Shown: positions 25,601 through 32,822 of the stretch, in pieces
Position numbering within the stretch: the stretch's first letter is position 1
How the letters are laid out: each line of letters begins with the position of its first letter
Assembly: GCA_024405635.1 (NCBI GenBank)
Contig: JAKSOL010000017.1
Location: 1-61,303, forward strand
Source: Salinivirgaceae bacterium
Lineage (GTDB): Bacteria; Bacteroidota; Bacteroidia; Bacteroidales; SZUA-534
Length of the DNA stretch: 61,303 nt
Direction of reading: 5' to 3'
Notes under the pieces: model-generated
Database searches by the model: none
What the model saw: the letters and a program-made list of their open reading frames with translations, nothing else
What the model was told of the DNA's origin: nothing
Translations under genes and position numbers: made by a program

Positions 25601-28408
25601 ATCTATTCCTAATGTTTGACCATGTACTCCATTATCTACCAAATCGGTATTGTAAAAACAATTGTCATAATTGGACGATAACGAATATCCGCACAAGCTT
25701 GCCGCATATATATCGCCATCAACAACAGCAGTACTATAGCAATTTTGGAAATTTGCATTTTTCGACATACCACAAAGACCTCCTACATAGCATTTACCCT
25801 TAAAGAAACTATTGGTCACACCTATATTTCTAAGAGTTCCCTCGCAACTTGCAAACATACCAACATAGTATTTATTGCTATTTACATACAAGCCTGATAT
25901 GGTATGGCATTGGCCATCAAAAACACCCGAGTAACTGTTTGTAAGACTCTCACCAAGTATTGGTGTCCAATCTTTTAGTCCTTGCAAAACAGCGCCATCG
26001 GCGCCAAACACCTGCGAGTTATAAACAATGTCAGCTGTCAGCTTTGCATTCAAATCGTTTCTTCCCGAATTTACTTCGTTAGCAAACCAAAGCAGTTGAC
26101 CAATTGTTGCTATTGTATACCATGTGGTATCATTAGCTACAACAGTTGGCGCTGATTTATACTCTCCACAAACTGTACATATTCCATCGGCACCAAAACT
26201 ATGAGAATACGATGTTGACACTATTGGGCTGTTAGAATAGCGACGTTTACACGAACCGCTAAAGCCAGAATAAACCACTTGACCAGAAGCCTGTGGATAG
26301 GCCTGCGAAACAAGAGTTTGATGCCATACATTGTCAACAGAACCTTGCTTGCCATTTAGCAGATAGCATGCCTCGCCACTTGCAAAGCTTGACGAAGCCA
26401 ACCCTTCTACTTGTCCAAGTTCATCGCACTCGTCAATTCCTTTGGTTGAACAAATAAATTGATCATAATAGCAATTGGCTATTGACGAAGCCATGTTGGT
26501 ACCAATCATTGAGCCAACGTGTTTTATTCCGGAAACTCTTGCTAAAGAGTAACAACTTGTGATGGTGTTATTCATCATGCTGTTTCCACATATGGCACCA
26601 ACATAAAATCGTCCCTTAAAGTAAGAGTCAACAACACCAACATTTTTAATTGTTGCGCCATACGCCAATCCTACCAATCCTGCATAGTTATCAATGCTCT
26701 CATTTTGATACAATCCACTAATAACATACCCCTGTCCATCAAAGATACCGCTATAATATACCTTATTGGGGCCATGTTTTTTTGTTCTCTCTCCGCCTAT
26801 AGGATTCCAGGTACGGAATGTTTCAGTACTGGGAGAGTGGTTATCAATGCTGTTTAATACATTCGGGTTTATTGTAACATTAGATACCAAACGTCCATTT
26901 AGCGCGCTATTGCCATTGAAAATGGTGTCTGAGAACCAATACAATTGGCCTGCATTTGAAATCTCGTACCATTCTGCACCATTATCGACAACTTTACTTG
27001 CTGGTTCAAATGCATTGCAAATACTGCAAAAACCATTGTGGTAATCATGGGGTAAAGCTGGTATTCTTAAATCGTACAATGTGCAAACTTGTTTGTCATC
27101 GTTTAAGTAGGCACCACACACTAGGCATCGATAGTGAGACTTCATTCCATACGTGCAAGTTGGAGCCAATTCGTCCTTATGTTGCAAATAATCATGAGTG
27201 CGGCAGTTCATATAACAACCGTTATAGAAATAAACCTTTTCACCATTAAAGACTGGAGCCTCTTGCTTACCATCGCCAGACAAGTTTTGTCCCCACTGGA
27301 TAGTATTCTGCTCGCTACTATTTAACAAATGACATAAATAACCATTGTTGAACTGTGCTTGAGTGAGCCCTACCAAACGACTAACATTCCAATCTACTCC
27401 AACTGAATCATTAAAATCAGAATTATAGTAACAAGTATCAATATAAGCGGCACCAATTTTACCAAACAAACCGCCGTACGCTACTTTAATATTTTCTATC
27501 TTAGGATAACTAAAACAAGCATACACGCGTTTACAATCTTCTACATATCCTATAACACCACCCACATTCTCACTGCCCGCAACATTGCCAATATTATATG
27601 AATTCAATATGTAATTGGTCCAATATGTCACACCTGCCACTCCACCTACGTTTTTTGTTCCTTGTATATTGCCTTCGTTATAAGAATTAGCTATGTCGGT
27701 GTCGTAGTCGGAATATCCACAGATACCACCAACTGTCTCTTTCCCTACTACTTTGGCATAATTTACACAATTTATTAAATGTGCACCGTTGTAAATATGG
27801 CCCGCCACTCCTCCTACGTTAATCTCTCCCTCAACAAGACCATTAAAAGAGCAATGTCTTAACTCCCGGGCAAAAATATATCCGGCAATGCCGCCAACAT
27901 CTTCCTTGCCCCGAACATAACTATCGACAAAATGCAATGAGTCAACAGCACTATTAGATCCAAGAATTTTAAAAAAACCATTTTTGGTGTTATCATTATT
28001 TAGATACATACCATAAATAGTATGTCCTCCTCCATGAAAATTCTCATTAAACTGCTCAATGGATAGGCACTTCTTCAAGTTTGAAGTATCTGATGTCAGT
28101 GTGCCATCGGCATTCAGCACATTGGCATTGAGTTGAATATCATCCATCAAATAGAAATTACAGCCAATTCCATAATTTTGATGATCGTTCAGAAACTCAA
28201 TCATTCCCATCAACTCAGCTCCCGTATATATGTAATAGCTAGTATATATATCACCAAACTTGCTACCATCTATCGTTCCATCCCACACATCAAGAGCCTT
28301 CACCTTGTTGTTTGGTGCGATGCATAGCAGCAACATGAACGAAAGCAATACTGATTTCGCACTAGGGATCATTTTTCGACATTTTATTCCAAGATGCTTG
28401 CTATTCAT
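22616..28408 (-). CDS. Giant GLUG-repeat cell-surface protein with type IX secretion tail
   Basis: A 1930-residue exported protein; a second in-frame ATG at 28372 (MIPSAKSVLLSFMLLL) may be the true start of the signal peptide. It contains about five related modules, each with a WYDIANMGQLYxFA block, a YSGTFDGQGHxISGLY block and runs of GLUG-type turns (VGGICG, VGGVCGKN). Between modules are linkers with HxxxNGxCxxC pairs (near residues 452, 734, 1009, 1397) that could bind a metal. Near the C-terminus are InlB-type B repeats (AQPNKSATFVGWSDG). The last 70 residues resemble a T9SS type A sorting domain (CHIFNMSGVEVYSG, SPGVYVVRIG). It probably works as an adhesin. It starts 30 bases after adhesin B, so they are likely co-transcribed. 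Confidence 0.85.
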   Translation of the reverse strand: MNSKHLGIKCRKMIPSAKSVLLSFMLLLCIAPNNKVKALDVWDGTIDGSKFGDIYTSYYIYTGAELMGMIEFLNDHQNYGIGCNFYLMDDIQLNANVLNADGTLTSDTSNLKKCLSIEQFNENFHGGGHTIYGMYLNNDNTKNGFFKILGSNSAVDSLHFVDSYVRGKEDVGGIAGYIFARELRHCSFNGLVEGEINVGGVAGHIYNGAHLINCVNYAKVVGKETVGGICGYSDYDTDIANSYNEGNIQGTKNVGGVAGVTYWTNYILNSYNIGNVAGSENVGGVIGYVEDCKRVYACFSYPKIENIKVAYGGLFGKIGAAYIDTCYYNSDFNDSVGVDWNVSRLVGLTQAQFNNGYLCHLLNSSEQNTIQWGQNLSGDGKQEAPVFNGEKVYFYNGCYMNCRTHDYLQHKDELAPTCTYGMKSHYRCLVCGAYLNDDKQVCTLYDLRIPALPHDYHNGFCSICNAFEPASKVVDNGAEWYEISNAGQLYWFSDTIFNGNSALNGRLVSNVTINPNVLNSIDNHSPSTETFRTWNPIGGERTKKHGPNKVYYSGIFDGQGYVISGLYQNESIDNYAGLVGLAYGATIKNVGVVDSYFKGRFYVGAICGNSMMNNTITSCYSLARVSGIKHVGSMIGTNMASSIANCYYDQFICSTKGIDECDELGQVEGLASSSFASGEACYLLNGKQGSVDNVWHQTLVSQAYPQASGQVVYSGFSGSCKRRYSNSPIVSTSYSHSFGADGICTVCGEYKSAPTVVANDTTWYTIATIGQLLWFANEVNSGRNDLNAKLTADIVYNSQVFGADGAVLQGLKDWTPILGESLTNSYSGVFDGQCHTISGLYVNSNKYYVGMFASCEGTLRNIGVTNSFFKGKCYVGGLCGMSKNANFQNCYSTAVVDGDIYAASLCGYSLSSNYDNCFYNTDLVDNGVHGQTLGIDVVGKTTSQFKSGEVCFLLNEGNGMNAWGQTLSNNTHLSPTASGLTIYASGARRCSNDILSLVYSNTQQGLTTGNHNFTNGFCDYCGELQSITPVEEDGVVWYDIVNAGQLYWFAHKANTDSPAINGRLTNDITINSQVLDQEGNLVADSASLRRWEPIGFYNGLWVAYKGMFDGNGHTISGLYLNDSQLDLAGLFGNVSGATIKNLTLSNSYINGQSMVGGICGFNNGGTIAGCTNKATVKAQIGIGGGICGNNSGTITNSSNVGKVDCVYGAGGICGNNLETVSQCFNNGMVDVQMESAGGICAVNFGTIEKSFNLSKIVGHSKVGGVCGKNEKSAILKNCYSIGEVTGVFNYGAIFGSSLASVQRCYYYIGAIPDNVREPDKPGQVYGLPMELFKNGEACYKLNEKSSSPDVVWRQNLETDSYPSFAGNIVYKCGSIHCENMDDGAHYSNVDEGLVVGEHNYVNGICSYCNTYQPVVPVVEEGTEWYDIANMGQLYSFAEMVNSTDPTINGRLVADVFVNDDLFYSNGDPCGAQYNYWSGDFVGINNDNPVAWTPIGCQDGSAVVDYSGTFDGQGHFVSGLFFNNTSQPFVGLFGRTRGASIKNVGVKNSVFVANEKIAALCGFSFNSSINKCYVESSFVYGFGISVSCICGETVSSSIADCYSLNSKEGGSDRTGGIVGELGEQSTLYNCYVNGRLFDQGGYNGAVVGIGENVIDNCFYNNELTSMQGLRWGIGEGEFLFGKPSADFASGEVCYLLNKSNSSNNVVWRQTIGTDVSPKLYGDVVYKLTLIDEANNYESVVYANSGNITLPQLESEGKISLWYTQPNGYGKRMQLSSELNSDATLYAYYMNDGSKSGEESVAIIVEADNGLGIGSGLYDYGSKVLISAQPNKSATFVGWSDGVTDLERTIEAVNDMNLIAIFAKDETNVYEKTHGYVYSQKSTIIIEGTTSECHIFNMSGVEVYSGTDRQISVSPGVYVVRIGSEVTRVVVL

Positions 28409-28438
28409 GATTCAATTGTTTACAGATTTATCACCGAC

Positions 28439-31093
28439 CTATTTGTTCATTAACATCTCCACCAACTTCTTCAACTCATCAATCTGCTTTTGTTGTTCTT
28501 TAATTGCCTCTATTAGTACAGGTGTAAGTTTTGTGTAGTCAACAGTTTTGTAGCCGTAAACATCTGTTCCAACCAACTCTGGGAATACCTTTTCAACTTC
28601 TTGTGCAATAACACCTATTTGGGTGTCTTGGTTTGTGCAATAGTGGTAGGTAGTGTTGCCTTCCGAATCAGATTGGGTTGCGTTAGCAAGTTGTTCCATT
28701 TCATCTTTCGACTTCCAATTGTAAGTAACACCGGTTATCTGCATCAACTTGTAAAGAGGATTGTCTATTGCGACGATATTTTTCTTTAGGTTAATGTCTG
28801 AGTTTTGTGTCAAAGTACCATTTATGTTTACCGTGCTTCCATATAAGTCACCAGTAATAAGGTTACCAATGAACAATTTGCCATTGCCTTTGATTCCATA
28901 TCCAGCCTGGTTTCCTATGCAGATGTTGTCGCTACCATCACTTCCAGAATATCGACCAATGGCAATATTTTGCGATCCTGTTGCATTGTCACCACCCGAT
29001 TGGAATCCTAAGTAAATGTTGTCATCTCCATTGCTGTTATATCCTGATCTATAACCCAACATTACATTGTTTGCGCCTGTTTTGTTGGCATAGCCACTCT
29101 CGCTTCCTAAAATTACGTTATAGCCTCCCGTTGTATTTTCAATGCCAGACCTATATCCCAAGAAAACATTTGATCCACCGATTGTGTTGTTTCTACCGCA
29201 TAATTCACCAATAAAGACATTGTCGCCACCTTGGGTGTTGTTATTTCCTGCAGAGTATCCCATGAATATGTTATACTCGCCAGTTGTATTTTTCTCACCG
29301 CAATGGTCACCAATAAAAACATTGCAGTTTCCAATACTATTCTTTCCGGTATATGTACCAATAAACACATTGCTTTCTCCGCTAACATTGGAATAACCTG
29401 ATTGACTACCAACGAAAACGTTCCATCGACCATTCTTGTTATTAAAACCTGACTGGTTACCCATAAACACATTCTCATAACCATTACTGTTACTATAGCC
29501 AGATTGGTTGCCAAAAAAGATGTTTTGGTATCCAGATGTGTTCATGTTGCCTGCTTTGTTTCCTATGATAACATTTTCGTTTCCAGTAGTATTTTCTGCA
29601 CCTGCACGGTTTCCAATAAATGTGTTGTTTATACCACCATCTAGTTTTGCGCCCGCCTCGTAACCAATCACATAGTTATCAGCGGTAATGTTCATATATC
29701 CTGAATTAGACATAGCTCCCTTTTCCTCAACAAAGAATCCACTTTTCCCTTCGTCATCTCCTTTTCCTTCAACACCAAATCCACTCTTGCTCGAGCTCCC
29801 GTCAACATAAACATGTGTGCTCTCTTTGGTAACTACCATCACCTGATTGTTGCCATTATCTTTGGCACCGCTGCGGCCTCGCACTGCAAAAGCCGATTTA
29901 GCTGCTTTGCCACTTTCATCGTCAACGTAAACAGTTGTTTCGTCGGTGTTTACTGCAAGAATGTTGTTCTCGCCTTTGGCTCCGCTACGACCACGCACTG
30001 CGAATGCCGATTTTGCTGCTTTGCTGTCGTCGTCATCAACGTAAACGGTTGTAGCGTCAGTATTTACGGCTAAAATATCGTTCTCGCCTTTGGCTCCGCT
30101 ACGACCACGCACTGCGAATGCCGATTTTGCTGCTTTGCTATCATCGTCATCAACGTAAACGGTTGTTGATTCGGTATTTACGGCAAAAATATCGTTCTCG
30201 CCTTTGGCTCCGCTACGGCCGCGCACTGCGAATGCCGATTTTGCTGCTTTGCTGTCGTCATCGTCAACGTAAATGGTTGTCGATTCAGTATTTACGGCAA
30301 AAATATCGTTCTCACCTTTGGCCCCGCTACGGCCGCGCACTGCGAATGCCGATTTTGCAGCTTTGCCGCCATCTTCGTCAACGTAAACTGTTGTTCCATC
30401 GGTACCAACTGAAAGAATATCGGTTTCGCCTTTGGCTCCGCTGCGACCGCGTACTGCAAATGCCGATTTTGCTGCTTTGCTATCGTCGTCGTTTGCGTAA
30501 ACTACTGTTCCTGTTGGATATACAGCAAATACCACGTTGCCTTCTTTGTCTTTTACCTCAAATAGTGCCTCATCGTCGGCGGCGGTTGATGCTGCCTGAA
30601 TGCTGGCCGATTTGAATTCAACGTTGTCGCCGCGCTCAGTTTTTAGTTCCATAAGTTGTTCGGGGGTAAAATCTTCGTATTTGAAAGCTTCACCCTTGTC
30701 GCCTTTTTTGCCATTAACAGCATACAATGCATAAGGTACTGCGTTTATTTTGGCTTTGCCAAAGTCAAATGGTTGACCGTCAACGGTGGCCGACACTTTC
30801 ATCCACACATCGTTGCTTGCCCAATCAACGTCGGCAAGAGTTTTTCCGTTGGTTGATGTCCCTTCGCCAATATTTGCAGTAAAAACACCATAGTTATTAG
30901 TTTTAACTGTCTGACTTTCTGTATAATAGGTTATTGCATCGTTTCTATCAACCAATGATATGGTTAGCGGAATATTGGTTGTTTTAACAACCTCGCCTTT
31001 TGCGTTGCGTACTACGGCTTGATACGAAAAACTTTGGGCGCTTACATAGTGAGCAAATGTTGCTATTATCAGCAATAAGGATATTTTTTTCAT
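28439..31093 (-). CDS. Repeat-rich surface protein with C-terminal peptidase S74 chaperone (adhesin B)
   Basis: An 884-residue paralogue of the 18245-22384 protein. The ATG at 31093 starts the signal peptide (MKKISLLLIIATFAHYVSAQ). The N-terminal domain (SFSYQAVVRNAKGEV, NDVWMKVSATVDG, KINAVPYALYA) is shared. It has no 55-residue repeats, six 38-residue repeats, then about a dozen 17-residue NVFIGxxxGxxNTTG units, and an S74 domain with NSDINLKKNI (Ser765 and Lys kept, the usual Arg replaced by Asn), ending in a coiled coil. The expected product is a trimeric fibre whose C-terminal chaperone is shed. It precedes the GLUG gene by 30 bases. No T9SS tail is visible, so the anchoring route is unknown. 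Confidence 0.88.
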   Translation of the reverse strand: MKKISLLLIIATFAHYVSAQSFSYQAVVRNAKGEVVKTTNIPLTISLVDRNDAITYYTESQTVKTNNYGVFTANIGEGTSTNGKTLADVDWASNDVWMKVSATVDGQPFDFGKAKINAVPYALYAVNGKKGDKGEAFKYEDFTPEQLMELKTERGDNVEFKSASIQAASTAADDEALFEVKDKEGNVVFAVYPTGTVVYANDDDSKAAKSAFAVRGRSGAKGETDILSVGTDGTTVYVDEDGGKAAKSAFAVRGRSGAKGENDIFAVNTESTTIYVDDDDSKAAKSAFAVRGRSGAKGENDIFAVNTESTTVYVDDDDSKAAKSAFAVRGRSGAKGENDILAVNTDATTVYVDDDDSKAAKSAFAVRGRSGAKGENNILAVNTDETTVYVDDESGKAAKSAFAVRGRSGAKDNGNNQVMVVTKESTHVYVDGSSSKSGFGVEGKGDDEGKSGFFVEEKGAMSNSGYMNITADNYVIGYEAGAKLDGGINNTFIGNRAGAENTTGNENVIIGNKAGNMNTSGYQNIFFGNQSGYSNSNGYENVFMGNQSGFNNKNGRWNVFVGSQSGYSNVSGESNVFIGTYTGKNSIGNCNVFIGDHCGEKNTTGEYNIFMGYSAGNNNTQGGDNVFIGELCGRNNTIGGSNVFLGYRSGIENTTGGYNVILGSESGYANKTGANNVMLGYRSGYNSNGDDNIYLGFQSGGDNATGSQNIAIGRYSGSDGSDNICIGNQAGYGIKGNGKLFIGNLITGDLYGSTVNINGTLTQNSDINLKKNIVAIDNPLYKLMQITGVTYNWKSKDEMEQLANATQSDSEGNTTYHYCTNQDTQIGVIAQEVEKVFPELVGTDVYGYKTVDYTKLTPVLIEAIKEQQKQIDELKKLVEMLMNK
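30219..30619 (-). repeat. 401-bp segment identical to 20526-20926
   Basis: Partner of the segment in adhesin A; see the base-by-base comparison there. It covers the start of the 38-residue repeat array and the non-repeat block before it (FEVKDKEGNVVFAVYPTG). Confidence 0.88.
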
Positions 31094-31117
31094 AAAAAAC
31101 TTGTGTTTATTATGTGA

Positions 31118-31146
31118 CAAAAGTAATATAATCAACTATAATCAAA
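31118..31146 (-). promoter_or_regulatory. Promoter of adhesin B and the GLUG gene
   Basis: Minus strand TTTG, 17 bases, TACTTTTG: both Bacteroidota boxes at near-normal spacing. The -7 box ends 24 bases before the start codon. The -33 box overlaps the end of the upstream terminator. Confidence 0.55.
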
Positions 31147-31175
31147 AAAGCCTAAGCAAAAGCTTAGGCTTTTTA
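31144..31175 (-). terminator. Terminator after the small S74 gene
   Basis: AAAAAGCCTAAGC pairs with GCTTAGGCTTTTT around an AAAA/TTTT loop; T-runs on both strands. It separates the small S74 gene from adhesin B. Confidence 0.88.
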
Positions 31176-31288
31176 GGTGTTGTTTTGGTAACTTTATGAT
31201 TGAAATGAACAACTGTCATAGCGCCATCACTTTATAAACCCAAAAACAGCACTCAACATTTGAGTTTTAGACATTGCAATTTTCATTT

Positions 31289-31978
31289 TTACTTGTTGTT
31301 TACTTGCTCTCTATAATTTTCGAGTTGAATTTTAATAGTTTCTAACTCTTGTTGCAAAGCATCAACCATTTGACGCATTTTTTCTCTCTCTTCGTTTATT
31401 GAGTTAATGTTGCTCTGTAATATAGCGTTGTCGGTTTGGAATCTTTCAATCTGCTGTTTAAGGTTTTCATTTCCCGATTCAACACGACTTACCTGCATCA
31501 CAATATCACCATTAAACGTTCTAAACCTTTCTATTTGTCTGTTGAGTTTATCATTTTCTGATTTAACTTCTTCAACCTCTTTTTGTAAATTATCTTTCTC
31601 GGTTTTTAGTTCCTTAATAGCTTCAATAAGAATTGGTGTTAGGTTTTCGTATGATACCAACTTATATCCTTTGTCATTGGTAATGACCAATTCTGGATAA
31701 ATCTTTTCTACATCTTGAGCTATAAGCCCTATATGCTTTTGGTCGTCAAATTTCTGGTCAGGAAAGTCTTTTACTCGCCAGTAGTAAGTAACACCATTAA
31801 GTTTTAGTACATTTTCTAGAGCATCTTTAAGTGGTTTAATGCTCTTTTTGTAGCGTTTGTCGGAAAACTGATATGTTCCGCAAATGGCATCGTTTAAATC
31901 AATTGAAAGACTTTGAGCCTCGAGTTGTAGTACTAATGCCGATAGAAACAATAAAAGCGATATTTTTTTCATATTCAT
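31289..31978 (-). CDS. Small exported protein: S74 chaperone domain plus long coiled coil
   Basis: A 229-residue protein with a signal peptide (to about LEAQ), then only 16 residues before the S74 self-cleavage motif FSDKRYKKSI (Ser39, Lys kept; Tyr in place of the usual Leu). The chaperone core follows (VLKLNGVTYYWR, HIGLIAQDVEKIYPELV, LTPILIEAIKELK), then about 110 residues of heptad-rich coiled coil. It has none of the fibre repeats of the two large paralogues. It may be a deletion product that keeps only the chaperone, or a chaperone acting in trans; sequence cannot decide. It has its own promoter and terminator. Confidence 0.85.
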   Translation of the reverse strand: MNMKKISLLLFLSALVLQLEAQSLSIDLNDAICGTYQFSDKRYKKSIKPLKDALENVLKLNGVTYYWRVKDFPDQKFDDQKHIGLIAQDVEKIYPELVITNDKGYKLVSYENLTPILIEAIKELKTEKDNLQKEVEEVKSENDKLNRQIERFRTFNGDIVMQVSRVESGNENLKQQIERFQTDNAILQSNINSINEEREKMRQMVDALQQELETIKIQLENYREQVNNK

Positions 31979-31994
31979 TTAAAAAATTAGGTTA

Positions 31995-32002
31995 CAAATT
32001 TA
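31995..32002 (-). promoter_or_regulatory. Candidate -7 element for the small S74 gene
   Basis: Minus strand TAAATTTG matches TAnnTTTG 16 bases upstream of the start codon; no -33 TTTG at the expected place. Confidence 0.45.
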
Positions 32003-32029
32003 ACTATAACTCTATGTAGTAATACTAAG

Positions 32030-32094
32030 TTATTTACCTCTGCTATAATTGTTTGTTTTAGTTTGCGATACTTGTAGAACAAGGAGGTAAATAA
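32030..32094. repeat. 11-bp perfect inverted repeat with a buried Shine-Dalgarno-like site
   Basis: TTATTTACCTC at 32030-32040 is the exact reverse complement of GAGGTAAATAA at 32084-32094. The right arm overlaps AAGGAGGT (32081-32088), which lies 5 bases before an ATG at 32094 that opens a 14-residue frame ending at 32138. It lies between the divergent small S74 and PAP2 genes, so it could be a regulator-binding site or an RNA stem-loop. Confidence 0.55.
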
Positions 32095-32153
32095 TGATCA
32101 ACTTGAAATTGAAAAAACGATACATTTACTGCCACTAAAAACATTAAAAATAA

Positions 32154-32822
32154 ATGCATCGCCGCTTTTACCCCTACTTGTTTGCGTATGCGCTTTTGCT
32201 GATTGCAATGGCATATTTGCTTTGCAATTATTCAAAAGGCGAATCGCATATACTTTTAAATGGATACCATACTGCGTGGCTTAACTCTTTTTTTAAATAC
32301 TACACAAAATTAGCCGAATGGCCATTTTATGTTATTGCAGCCATTCCTTTGTTTATTCCAAAATATCGTTGGTGGACTTATATGTACGCTGCATCAGAAT
32401 TGGGCAATGCATGCATTACAACCATTATTAAGCAAAGTTTTAACATGCCGCGCCCAAAAGCATTTTTTGGCGACCAACTTAGCGAATTAGTGCCAATTGT
32501 TGATGGTGTAAGATTACATAGTTGGCACTCGTTCCCTTCTGGTCACACTGCTACATTTTTCATATTTTTTACCACCATTGCTCTTTTGTGTGTTTACTAC
32601 AAACACCAACAGATTGCTGAAAGTGCTATAAAACGTTTAAGTTTTTGTTTTATAAATATGCTACTTGTTGTTTTAGCAGCATTAGGGTCGTACTCGCGCA
32701 TTTATTTGTCGCAACACTTTTTACTCGACTGCTTTGTGGGTAGCATTATTGGCATTGCTGTTCCGTGCTGTATGTTTACACTTTTTATTTACAAAAAGTG
32801 GGATAAACAACGTGTTAAATAA
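32154..32822 (+). CDS. PAP2-family membrane phosphatase
   Basis: A 222-residue membrane protein with about five or six hydrophobic helices. The three PAP2 motifs are present: KQSFNMPRPK, PSGHTATFF, and SRIYLSQHFLLDCFVG with catalytic His and Asp. Such enzymes remove phosphate from lipid phosphates (undecaprenyl pyrophosphate, phosphatidic acid, or lipid A in LpxE/LpxF types). The convergent neighbour is a phosphoethanolamine-transferase-like gene, so a role in lipid A remodelling is attractive but inferred. The stop codon directly abuts the neighbour's stop codon. Confidence 0.9.
   Translation: MHRRFYPYLFAYALLLIAMAYLLCNYSKGESHILLNGYHTAWLNSFFKYYTKLAEWPFYVIAAIPLFIPKYRWWTYMYAASELGNACITTIIKQSFNMPRPKAFFGDQLSELVPIVDGVRLHSWHSFPSGHTATFFIFFTTIALLCVYYKHQQIAESAIKRLSFCFINMLLVVLAALGSYSRIYLSQHFLLDCFVGSIIGIAVPCCMFTLFIYKKWDKQRVK

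Noticed and set aside
18245..31093. Prophage, from tail-fibre-like S74 domains
   Set aside because: The proteins have Sec signal peptides and no capsid, terminase, integrase or lysis genes occur in the window.
31195..31288. Further S74 remnant after the small S74 gene
   Set aside because: Translation in all minus-strand frames gives no S74 motif; only a 19-codon chance frame.
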